NCBI GenBank assembly: GCA_024364735.1
Contig: JAGFNQ010000946.1
Span: 823,763-887,762 of the forward strand
Direction: 5' to 3'
DNA: 64,000 nucleotides
Source of the DNA: Boesenbergia rotunda
Lineage: Eukaryota; Streptophyta; Magnoliopsida; Zingiberales; Zingiberaceae
Shown: piece by piece, positions 55,567 to 64,000 of the stretch
Position numbering within the stretch: the stretch's first letter is position 1
Layout: every line of letters starts with the position of its first letter
Made by a program: the position numbers and the translations under genes
The notes under the pieces: model-generated
What the model was told of the DNA's origin: nothing
Database searches by the model: none
Seen by the model: only the letters and a program-made list of their open reading frames with translations

Positions 55567-56960
55567 TGTTGGTGTAGTGAGCACTAAAGTCAAACCTATG
55601 TTTTGATAATGGCAACATGGTTCAAAAGTTAAGCCTTACTTGTTATCTGACAAAGTTACTTGAGTGTGCAGGAAAAGTCCTAGCGAAGGGCTGCTAGGCA
55701 CCTGGCGAAGGGCTGCCAGGATAAAAAGCCCTAGCGAAGGATTGCTAGGCACTTGGCGAAGGAATGCCAAGATACAAAGCCATAGCGAAGGACTGCTAGG
55801 CACTTGGCGAAGGAATGCCAAGATACACAGACCTAACGAAGGACTGCTAGGCGCCAGGCGAAGGACAGCCTGGAACTGAAGCCCTAGCGAAGGAATGCTA
55901 GGCACTGGGCGAAGGACAGCTCGGTATCCAAGACCTGGCAAAGGACCGCCAGGCAAAAGTCCAACCAAAGGAGCGGTTGGCATCAGGTACATTCTCCCGA
56001 GAGGAGTAGGTGAGGACGCGTTCCCCGTCGAGGGAACAGTAGGCGTCGGTTCGACTTAGGGCTCCATTTTGGAGGCCCAAAGTCAGAACCAAGACAGCTA
56101 AGGCTGTATAAATAAATATTTTATTGTTTCATTGTGTTTTGGACTAGATGCAGGACCGAAGGAATGTGTGTCTGCAGCTCAGAGAGCCTCTAAGGAATGA
56201 GGCAACAGCTGACCAGGGCACCCGGAGTGTCCCGGGCGCCCCCATGGTGAACACAAAATACAAGTTACAAAAACAGGCTTCGACAGTACAACTCCCGGGC
56301 GCCCCTGTGCTCCCGGGCGCCCCCATGCTCCCGGGCGCCCCCAGTGCCAGCTACCGAAGAACACCTTCGCGAAGCCAAGAAGATGGAGTTTTGACCCGGT
56401 CAATGCGGGCGCCCCGAGCGCTCCGGGCGCCCCGGTCAAACCTGATCCCGAAGGTAAAGGGATCAGATGTTGACCGAGCATTGTGCGGATCAACTGCCAC
56501 GTGGGGGGGCGCCCCCGACGTCCCGGGCGCCCCCAGGCCCTATATAAAGGGCCCTCGACCCCAAGCTTCACAACAACTTCCAATCAACGCTTCTACGCTC
56601 TTCTGCTCTCGAGCTTCGCCCCGGAATCCTTCCAACTCGAGCCGACGACGTCCTGCTGCTCCGAAAAAGTTGATCTACCTCGGACGTCGATAAAAGAGCT
56701 ATTTAAGTTTACTGTACTAAATTCTGTAATAATCTTTTTGTAAACTATTTGCGCCTCATATAGAATTGCCCAAAGTAAACGGTCAACGACCGTGGGCCTT
56801 GGAGTAGGAGTCGACCCAGGCTCCGAACCAAGTAAAATCGACCGTGTCTCTGTGTGATTTTGTTTTTATTAATTTCTGCTGCGTACTTGCTCTAAGTGTT
56901 TCCGAAAAACGATTACCGATATTCACCCCCCCCCCCTCTATCGGTTTTCTCGATCCAACA
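55567..56960 (+). repeat. 3' LTR of Sirevirus D (1394 bp)
   Basis: TGTTGGTGTAG...CAACA followed by GGAAC. Same blocks as the 5' LTR, with TATATAAA at 56541-56548. It lacks about 23 bases of one GGGCGCCC repeat that the 5' LTR has near 49055-49080. Confidence 0.95.
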
Positions 56961-56965
56961 GGAAC

Positions 56966-57385
56966 ACATTTGTACTTGAATGTGCATACATAGAAATCCA
57001 ATGACAGTAGTTCCTAGATGTGCATACACGGAAATGATGTCTAAGACAAATATATCGTTTCAATAGTTTCTTAATGTCATATGGAAATTCCTTGATGCAT
57101 CACATTTGTATTTTCTCAGTCCAATTTCTAACAAAATCCAATAGCAACTTAAAGTGGTAGTTTTGTTGAACAGCCAAGATAACATAATTTCAGACCTCTT
57201 TGAGCCTGAAACGAAATATTTCAGGCTCCTAAAATAAATTTATTTCAAACTCTCTTTGGACCTGAAATGAAATCTAATTAATTTTTAATAAGTTTTTCGA
57301 TGATATCTAATCTATCTTAATTTACACATATAAATTTTATTTTAATTTCTATTTTATATATTTATAATATATACAATTTTACCAA

Positions 57386-57435
<50 letters not shown>

Positions 57436-57842
57436 CTTTCTTTATTTTGTTATGTTTATATTTTTCGATATTTTATATTTTCTATTTATATCTTTATTTC
57501 AAGTCAAAACAGTACTTAAAATAAATTTATTTTTCCCAAAACGACCTTAATGATTATTTATAAAATAATCTTTTAATTATTTATTAATTTTTTCACAATC
57601 ATAGTACTATATAGTAAAAGCTTCAGGATTTGATCGAGTTACAAAGCAGGAAGAGATATATAGGATAAGAAAAGATGAGATTAGTTGAATTCGAACCACA
57701 GTTTATTATTTTAAAATTAAATTATAAAAAAATAATTCAGATATCTTGAAAAATAAATTATGAAAAAGAATTATTAACAGACAAATATAAGAGTAATGAA
57801 TTAATTTTACTGCATTCTTTGATAAATATAAATTTTCACGTA
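56966..57842 (-). repeat. Foldback element, right inverted arm (outer part)
   Basis: Reverse complement of 41346-42300. The first bases after the GGAAC duplication continue the arm sequence that stops at 48288. It holds a (TA)n microsatellite at 57391-57428 absent from the left arm. The outer end TTTTCACGTAC mirrors the left end GTACGTGAGAATT; GTAC on both sides could be a target duplication. Confidence 0.78.
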
Positions 57843-57981
57843 CATCTATTTTGTAAAATATGAATTACGTCAGTTTTGTAAAATGCAGATCATAAATTCA
57901 AATCATTGACTCCTTTAATTCTATTTAATGCTTTAATTTTTTTGGGTAATTATTACAATTAAAAAAAAAGACGCAAAATCT
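57843..57981. other. 3' region of the GLOX gene
   Basis: AT-rich; presumably includes the 3' UTR of the minus-strand gene. Nothing else seen. Confidence 0.45.
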
Positions 57982-59619
57982 TCAACTAATGTGGGCCCAG
58001 ATTCCTTCGCTCGGCACGTGTCCGTTGACAACAAACACCAGGTAAAAACCCGGCGGCGCCAACATCCCCGACGCCGGCGCCACCGCCTCCACCCGCCGGC
58101 CACCGTTGCCGCCCTCCTTCTCCGCCGTCTCCAGGAAGAGAGCCCTCTGGTTCATCGAGAACGAGTGCGTCGTGAACGCTGGCGCAACCATCGTCACCTT
58201 TACTTCGTCGATCGGCGTCGCCACCTCGTACTCCAACGCGAACCGCTCGCCGTAGCTGAGCCGGACGGGCGAAGACGCCGGCGGAGTGATTCGCGGCCGA
58301 AATTCCGCATTCCAAGCGCTCAAGTACCCCGGCGAGAAGACGTCCAAACTGAGTTCGGTGGGGAACTCGACGCCGTAGAAGCTGTAGTTCACATGCGGGT
58401 TGCTCCCTCCGACGAGCACGCTGCCGTCGCGGAGGAGCACGGCGGAGGAGTGGTAGAGACGCGCCGTGGACGCTTCTATCTGCTCCTCAAATCTCTCCCC
58501 GGCCGGCGACGCGGGGCGGTACACAGCGGGCGTCAGCACTGGACTCCGCGCGAGCTCCCACCCCGACGTGCCGGCCGCAGCGCCGTTAACTAGGAGAACA
58601 TCGCCGGAGGGGAGGAGCACCATGTCGCCCATGACCCTTGGCCCCGGCATGGCCTCCATGGTCCACTCCGCCGCCGCGTCGGTGATCTTGATGCGCCCAC
58701 ACGTGTCGAGCGCCGGGCGAAATTTCCGCCTCTTCTTGGCGTCGAGGTACGCTCCCAACGGCGCTCCGCCGCACACGAGGACCTCCGCCTCTGTCGGCGT
58801 CGGCGCCAGCGGCAGCAGAACCGACGAACCGGAGCTCGGGTAGTTCCTCGGCTCGCCGCCGGGAATAGGCGGGTACTTCCGGACTACTCTGTTCTTGAAG
58901 TAGTCGAGGAGAACAGCGCGGTTGTTGGCGAAGACGAAGAGGTTTCCGTCGATGTTAAGATGCACAAAAGGGTAGAGGTTGTCCTCGACGGCGTCCTTGG
59001 TCTCGACTAGGAACCGGAAGTAAACGGCGGCGGAGTCGAACTTGCTCTGCTTCGGGAAAAACTCGTAGTTGAACTGGCGGCGGCCACCGACGACGATGGC
59101 GCGGCCGTCGGGGAGGACTTGGTTAGAAGCGTACCACCTCCGGACGGCGAGGACCTTGGGGTGCTCCTCCCAGTCGCACGTATAGTCGTCGCAGGGGTGG
59201 AAGGTGCGAGCGGCGCGCTCGCCGCTATTGTACCCGCCGGTCTGGAGGAGGGCGCCGCCGGGGGTTAGGGAGCCGGAGGAGCACCAGGTGTCGGTGAGGA
59301 CAGTGAGCGGGCGGAAGGAGTCGGCGGAGACGTCGTACTCGACGGAGTGGGCGGTGCAGTCGCGGCGGAGGGCCTTCCTATCGGAGTCGCCGCGGAAGCG
59401 GCAACCGGGGAGGGAGACGTTGGAGGGACCAGAGTCGGTGCGGTCGAAGATGACAACGCGGTCGTTGGGCAGGAGCTGCATGTGCATGGCCGACACGCCG
59501 ATGCTCGGTCGCAGAACCTTCCACTGCCCCACACCGCCGCCACAACCGTCCGCCGGAGAAAGGAAAGGGACAAGCAGCAAGAAGAAGAAACAACAGCGGA
59601 GTTGGTTTGGACTCCTCAT
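57982..59619 (-). CDS. GLOX-type aldehyde (glyoxal) oxidase
   Basis: Secreted copper-radical oxidase that oxidises aldehydes and produces hydrogen peroxide at the cell wall; plant GLOX members act in pollen/anther development and defence. Intronless, 545 residues, the usual family length. N-terminal hydrophobic signal peptide (about 8-25, CCFFFLLLVPFLSPA). Kelch-like glyoxal oxidase N-terminal domain (about 40-425) and a C-terminal DUF1929 domain (about 435-545). Expected active-site residues are present: Cys113 (DTWCSSGS), Tyr163 (RRWYAS), Tyr389-His390 (RLYHSS) and His485 (TTHSFSMN). The gene is GC-rich against AT-rich flanks. A (CT)n run lies just upstream of the start, and TATTTAAA on the minus strand about 70 bp upstream could be its TATA box. 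No defect seen; which GLOX paralogue is not clear. Confidence 0.95.
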   Translation of the reverse strand: MRSPNQLRCCFFFLLLVPFLSPADGCGGGVGQWKVLRPSIGVSAMHMQLLPNDRVVIFDRTDSGPSNVSLPGCRFRGDSDRKALRRDCTAHSVEYDVSADSFRPLTVLTDTWCSSGSLTPGGALLQTGGYNSGERAARTFHPCDDYTCDWEEHPKVLAVRRWYASNQVLPDGRAIVVGGRRQFNYEFFPKQSKFDSAAVYFRFLVETKDAVEDNLYPFVHLNIDGNLFVFANNRAVLLDYFKNRVVRKYPPIPGGEPRNYPSSGSSVLLPLAPTPTEAEVLVCGGAPLGAYLDAKKRRKFRPALDTCGRIKITDAAAEWTMEAMPGPRVMGDMVLLPSGDVLLVNGAAAGTSGWELARSPVLTPAVYRPASPAGERFEEQIEASTARLYHSSAVLLRDGSVLVGGSNPHVNYSFYGVEFPTELSLDVFSPGYLSAWNAEFRPRITPPASSPVRLSYGERFALEYEVATPIDEVKVTMVAPAFTTHSFSMNQRALFLETAEKEGGNGGRRVEAVAPASGMLAPPGFYLVFVVNGHVPSEGIWAHIS

Positions 59620-61224
59620 GCTCTCTCTCTCTCTCTCTCGTAAACAACTCGGTCACTGTTTCCCCCTGTTTCGCTGCCTTTTTAAATAGTAAACGAGGAA
59701 ACAGAGGAATTTGGATTCGATGAATCGTTGGAATTAGAAATCTAAATATAAAATCATTAAATTATAGAAATTAAATTTATTGCAGATTTTATTGCATGAA
59801 TGGTAAAATATATTCGGCGATTCATAACCAAAAAGTAAACTGAAAATATTGTCGATTTCCTTATTTAATTACAAAATCACAAAAGTATACGAGAGAAGAG
59901 ATAGTGAATCAGTGAAATGAAACAAGGTTTTTTGGATTTAGTAGATGATGAAGGAACACCGTGGGCGGGGGAAAGAACAGAGGATTTGTTTACTATTAAA
60001 GATGAATAGAAAATAAAGAAGAAGAATTCTTTACCAACTAAGGTGATTCGTTTAGGGTTGGTTTGTGTTGGAAAGTTCACCAAATATAACAAAAGTTTTG
60101 GAATTGCCGGGTGGGATTAGATTTGATGAACATGTTGGGGTGATGAAATTATTTGAATGACTTCTCACAATTTTCATTTATTTATTTTTGATAATTCATG
60201 TGATTAATTTTGACATTCACCTATCAAATAAATTCAAATCATAACTCATACACAAATAAGGATCAACATGTGGAAGAGAAGGATCAAGATAGCCAGAGTC
60301 GGCCTTGCATGGTCCAAGTGGTGCATGTGCACAAGGCTCCATTTTGAGGTGGGTCCCATATTTGATAAATATTTAATATTTTTATAATAAATTTAACAAA
60401 TAATTAGAGACTAGGTAAACTATTTAATTAAAAAAATATATTTATATATTCGAAATATTATGCACTTATTTATAAAAGTGTTAAGGAAACAAAAAGTTAA
60501 AAGCGCACGAATTTTTTCTTTCTCTTTCGCCGGCTTCAATCTCCCTAATTAGGTTTTCCCTTTCTCCCTGTTTTTGATCTCTAAAATTCCCTAAACCTAA
60601 TATTTTCCTTTCGAAATCTCACCCAAACGGTGTCGTTGCGCCCACGTCGAAGGCTCGACAGGTTTATTGAGTGCAAACAACAAGCAGATCACGCAAAGTC
60701 GCAAACCCTAGTGATCTCGAGCGCCATCATCATAAATTCACAGCCACCATCCTTCATCAGGTTTCAATTTCTAATTTTCTACTTATGCATCTATTGTGTT
60801 GGTTAAATATGTTTGCTTGGATTATGTTTTCCATCTCCATGGATTGTCGATATCAACATCAAATTAAAGTATTTTGCTCTAAAATCTGAGTTCTTGCTAT
60901 GAAATATGGGTTCTTCGATTCCACCATATCCTTCCATTTGATTATATCTTTTATATGTTTATATAATTATGTTATGTGATTACCTGATTGTCATATGAAA
61001 TATGATTTGTTTTGTTATTGTTACTTATTGACTTTTTGATAGATTAATAATTTAATATACTTTGTTATGATAATGGATACGATATATATAATGTTGTCTC
61101 ATACAAGTACTTACTGTTATTGTTACTTGTTGACTTTTTGATGGATTAATACACTTAATAAGTGGTTATCTGAGAGCTTGATTTTTTTTGTAGAAAATTA
61201 GAATGTCTGATACAAGGAAGTATC
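59620..61224. other. Intergenic region upstream of GLOX
   Basis: Contains the GLOX promoter (CT run at 59621-59638), then AT-rich DNA. At 60520-60765 a C-rich stretch ending in a TCAG|GTTTC donor-like site looks like a leader exon, but no downstream coding exon could be linked. No repeat recognised. Confidence 0.4.
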
Positions 61225-61574
61225 TGTTGGCGTTACAAGTGTTACTGGCTTTCATCTTGAAACGTTGGTGTTACTGGCCTTCATCTTGAATCGTTGGCGT
61301 TACTGGCCAGAGCATTGAATACCTCCATTGATGGAGGTAGATGAAACGTCTGTTTCTCCCTATAAAGATGGCGTCCAAATGCAATCCAAGAGAGGTAGAT
61401 GAAGAGTAATCGGAGCATCGAATCAGAGTGGGATTAGGTTTGTGAAAGATCGGGATTTGTCCGTGGTGATTTTCTCGTGACAGCAGGCAACCAGAAGGAA
61501 AAGGAGCAGAAGGACATCATTGTAAGTCTTATTCATTTGCAATCCATTCATAGATCTCATGCTTTCAATCTAAT
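61225..61574 (+). repeat. 5' LTR of copia E (about 350 bp)
   Basis: Starts TGTTGGCG; three copies of a unit of about 30 bases (GTTGGCGTTACTGGCCTTCA type) at 61226-61310; a TATAAAG box at about 61361; ends close to the primer site in CTAATA, where CA would be expected, so the final CA may have mutated to TA. Borders approximate. Confidence 0.65.
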
Positions 61575-61576
61575 AT

Positions 61577-61588
61577 TGGTATCAGAGC
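61577..61588 (+). promoter_or_regulatory. Primer-binding site of copia E
   Basis: TGGTATCAGAGC, complement of initiator-Met tRNA, next to the LTR end. Confidence 0.9.
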
Positions 61589-62441
61589 AATCAGATTGTA
61601 AGAGCATAATTTACCTTTGTACTTAAATTCCTTTGCGATGAACTCCTCGCTCTGTTGATGGATAAAATCGGTAAAATCGCAACTGAGTTCTTCAATGGCT
61701 GTGCGTTTTCACTCCCATGGTCGACGATCGCATCACGCGTGCAAGGGAGCCGTCGCCTTCGGCTGGATGTGTCGATGGAGGCGGCCATGGTGTTGGTGAT
61801 GGTGAAAAAAAAGGGGGGGTTGGATGAGTGGGGAAGAAAGCTGCGCGGAGAAGATGAGAGGCGACTGCGTGCGTTTGAGAGGCGGCTGATTAGGTTTTTG
61901 TGGTTTTAAGGAAAAAGAGTTGATTTTATTAAATCAACAAGGAAAAAAAATTACACCTGTCGAAACCTATTCTGACTCGGCAAAACGTTGCTGCCCAAAG
62001 GAGGTTCGAACTGCTGACCTCCCGAGTGAAGGCAAACAGGCCCAACCAGAAGCTATATTCGGTAATTTGTTTAGATTTGGTTCAATTTATTTAAATTAGA
62101 TTCAAGTTTGGTTGAAAAAGATTAAGTTGGTCAAATCGGTTTTGGTTCAAACCATTAGTTGGTTTAACCAAACCAGTTTGATCAAATAATCTGAACTAAA
62201 CAGACTGATTTGATCATTATGTTGAACCCCAAATTTAAATAGGCTTAAGTGAAGCAACAAGAGTAAGACAGACAAATCGATCAGTCTAGTAGTATAGTAA
62301 ATTGAAGCTACAAACGTAAAGGAAACTTATATGCTTTTATCTATTTGTGTGCTTCTTTCTATGCATATGTGTGAATTGAAAAAAAAAACTAGTTTGGTTA
62401 CTGGTTTTGTCAGTTTTGTACTGACTATGTCGTTTTTCAAT

Positions 62442-63098
62442 TCCAGATGTCACATGAGATATGCACCACGATTCGTTGCTATATATGAGCGAAGTCGTGA
62501 GATAATGGAGCAGATAGAAGAAGTTTACTATAGTCTCATTCTCGGGATCCAAGGAAATATAGGAAAATTGGATCGACTATTTTGGAAACTCGAGTAGGAA
62601 GAGTTTCCAATCTTGGATGACTATAGGATTGGAGCATTGATTCGTTCATTGCCAAAGCGTGCGAGAGAAGTTGCACACCAGATATGGGGGCATTATGAAT
62701 GTCGCATCTCATATGCTGAGTTATGTAAGCAACTTCTTCGCCATGAGTTTCCAGAGGATCTAGAAGATTCTGAGGACGACCCAGAAGAAAATCTCGAAAT
62801 ATTCGAGGACGATCCTGAAATGTTCGAGGAAGATCCTGAAATGTTCGAGGACGATCCTGAAATGTTCGAGGAAGATCCCGAAATGATCGAGGAAAATCCC
62901 AAAATGTTCGAGGAAGACCCGAAATGTTCAAGGAAGATCCCGAAATGTTCGAGGAAGATCTTGAAATGCCTGGGGAAAATCCTGAAATATTTGAGGAAGA
63001 TCCTGATATTGAAATAATCGAGGAAGATCCTGAAATATTTGAGGAAGATCCGATAGAATCTGTGGAAGATCCCGAGCCTATCAAACTGGTCGATTAGA
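62442..63098 (+). pseudogene. Unrecognised ORF with acidic heptad repeats
   Basis: Not recognised. An open frame starts after a splice-acceptor-like TTTTTCAATTCCAG (62431-62444). It encodes a helical-looking part (IYERSREIMEQIEEVYYSL, IGALIRSLPKRAREVAHQ), interrupted by TAG at 62595-62597. From about 62773 come some 13 copies of a 21-bp unit encoding E-D/E-D-P-E-M-F-type heptads. One base is missing near 62917. In the original frame the repeats resume beyond it and end at TAG 63096-63098. It sits between the primer site and gag of copia E, where coding is not expected; it could be an element-specific extra ORF or a captured host exon. Confidence 0.5.
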
Positions 63099-63497
63099 GA
63101 TGAACGAGAGAGTGATAGCCACTGCCATAATATTTTTTATTATGGGAATGATGTCAACTTATCTAGTTCATTAAATTCTGTTTGTTGTACCAACTTATTA
63201 AGCCTATTAAATAAAGTTATGTTATGTGTTAACTGACTTGTCAATGATTAGTTCATATTCAATGATTATTCATTTATATGATTAGTTCATATTCAAGACA
63301 AATGATTAGTTCATTTAATGGAATGTATGTAATATAATTGATCAATGTTAATTAGATTGGAATATACGAATGATGAATGGAAACGTAGTTATCACTTGAT
63401 TTCGTAAACCAAGTCAAGTTTACATTGAGTCAATCAAAAATTATGTACAGATGTTATACACTGAATTAATTAATAATATGTTTATTTATGATAGATC

Positions 63498-64000
63498 ATG
63501 ACAACTAAGAACATCATAGCTGAACTAAACAAGGGAGAGAAATTGTATGGGGACAACTATAAAATATGGCATCTCAAGATATAATATGTTCTTGAGGATC
63601 AAGAAGTTCTGGAGGCTGTAAATCATTTCATGGAAGAACCTGCTGTTGGTTCAACTGCACAGTACAGACTTGATCTAGATGCCTATAGGGCATGGAAGAA
63701 AAAGGACTCCACTGCAAAGAGGATATTGATTAGTTCAATGGTAGATGACCTGATATTTGAGTATGAGCCACTACCATCAGCTCATGTTGTCTGGGTTGCC
63801 CTGAGAGAGAAATACAATGGAGTTAGTGTAAGCAAGCTTCATCAATTGACAATCAAGTTTGACAGTTGTAAGAAGCGCCCGAATGTGACGATGACCCAAC
63901 ATCTGAGAGAAATGGGGAATATGATTCGGGAGCTTAAGACTGCTTGTCATGAGTTGACCGACGAACAACAGGTTCAGGTAGTTATTCGTTCCCTTCCTGA
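63498..64000 (+). pseudogene. Copia E gag, one stop, 3'-partial
   Basis: ATG 63498 starts a copia Gag of the DUF4219/UBN2 type (LYGDNYKIWHLKI, AYRAWKKKDSTAKR, VWVALREKYNGVS, MTQHLREMGNMIRELK). Codon 29 is TAA (63582-63584), explained by a single CAA-to-TAA change; the frame is otherwise open to the window end. The N-terminal particle-forming region only; the zinc knuckle would lie beyond the window. Confidence 0.88.

Larger units (their letters stand above)
48289..56960 (+). mobile_element. Sirevirus D, complete ends, lacks pol
   Basis: 8672-bp copia element with both LTRs, primer site, polypurine tracts and a GGAAC duplication on both sides (48284-48288, 56961-56965). LTRs look about 97% alike by eye, with one 23-24 bp indel, so the insertion is fairly young. 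It has gag and a spliced env-like gene, but no protease, integrase, RT or RNase H between them. It would need pol from a relative. Confidence 0.93.
61225..64000 (+). mobile_element. Copia element E, 5' part, runs off window
   Basis: LTR, initiator-Met primer site, long leader, an unrecognised ORF and the start of gag, all on plus. Its LTR is short (about 350 bp) and its gag differs from the Sirevirus gags, so it belongs to another copia lineage. Pol and 3' LTR would lie to the right. Confidence 0.75.

Noticed and set aside
57986..58843. Open frames on both strands within the GLOX gene
   Set aside because: Shadows of a GC-rich coding sequence.
60520..60890. Possible separate host gene start on plus
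   Set aside because: Leader-like C-rich stretch and a donor site, but no coding exon with recognisable protein follows before copia E.
62536..63084. 182-codon minus-strand Ser/Ile/Gly-rich frame
   Set aside because: Complement of the acidic heptad repeats; the plus-strand frame has matching third-base changes, this one does not.

Overview
The window is nuclear DNA of a flowering plant. Three intron-bearing plant genes lie among nested LTR retrotransposons that fill most of the 64 kb. The abundance of Sirevirus-type copia elements and of Tat/Retrosat-type gypsy elements with antisense ORFs would fit a monocot, but that is a guess from element content. I see no tRNA, rRNA, CRISPR or bacterial-type operon. 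One ambiguous base (N) lies at 5283.

Layout. (1) 1-10507: Sirevirus A, plus strand, 5' LTR cut off by the window edge: decayed gag-pol, a palindrome-rich spacer, a spliced 'env-like' gene, repeated polypurine tracts and a 2.25 kb 3' LTR. (2) 10508-12868: minus-strand fragment of a second copy of the same family (Sirevirus B: start of gag, primer-binding site, LTR), apparently the target into which A jumped. (3) 12869-15566: 3' part of gypsy element G1 with an antisense gene and 3' LTR. (4) 15567-24474: unique host DNA with a PTST1-like gene (starch synthase targeting, CBM48) on plus and a CAR-type C2-domain gene on minus, convergently arranged. (5) 24480-41340: gypsy complex G2, bounded by the 5-bp duplication GTGAG, yet built of two head-to-head arms so that both outer ends are the same LTR end. 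It holds pol, two large tandem arrays, two antisense spliced genes and a nested 2.47 kb solo LTR. (6) 41346-57842: an old AT-rich foldback (about 1 kb inverted arms). It contains the 5' part of Sirevirus C (itself split by a 2.96 kb solo LTR) and the complete Sirevirus D (48289-56960, TSD GGAAC), which has gag and an env-like gene but no pol. (7) 57982-59619: a GLOX-type aldehyde oxidase gene, minus strand. (8) 61225-64000: another copia element (E) with LTR, primer-binding site, an unrecognised acidic heptad-repeat ORF and a gag broken by one stop, running off the window.

How the parts relate. The host genes are probably intact: PTST1 acts in plastid starch granules, CAR proteins at membranes in ABA signalling, GLOX outside the cell. 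The retroelements are mostly dead, and many in-frame stops are of the C-to-T type expected from cytosine methylation. The most unusual observations are: a spliced second gene with a tiny first exon at the same intron phase in two diverged Sirevirus families; a copy of the LTR promoter layout (palindromes plus TATA box) just upstream of that gene in element D; family-specific palindrome arrays in both LTR and pre-env spacer; and the mirror-image gypsy insertion with a single clean TSD.
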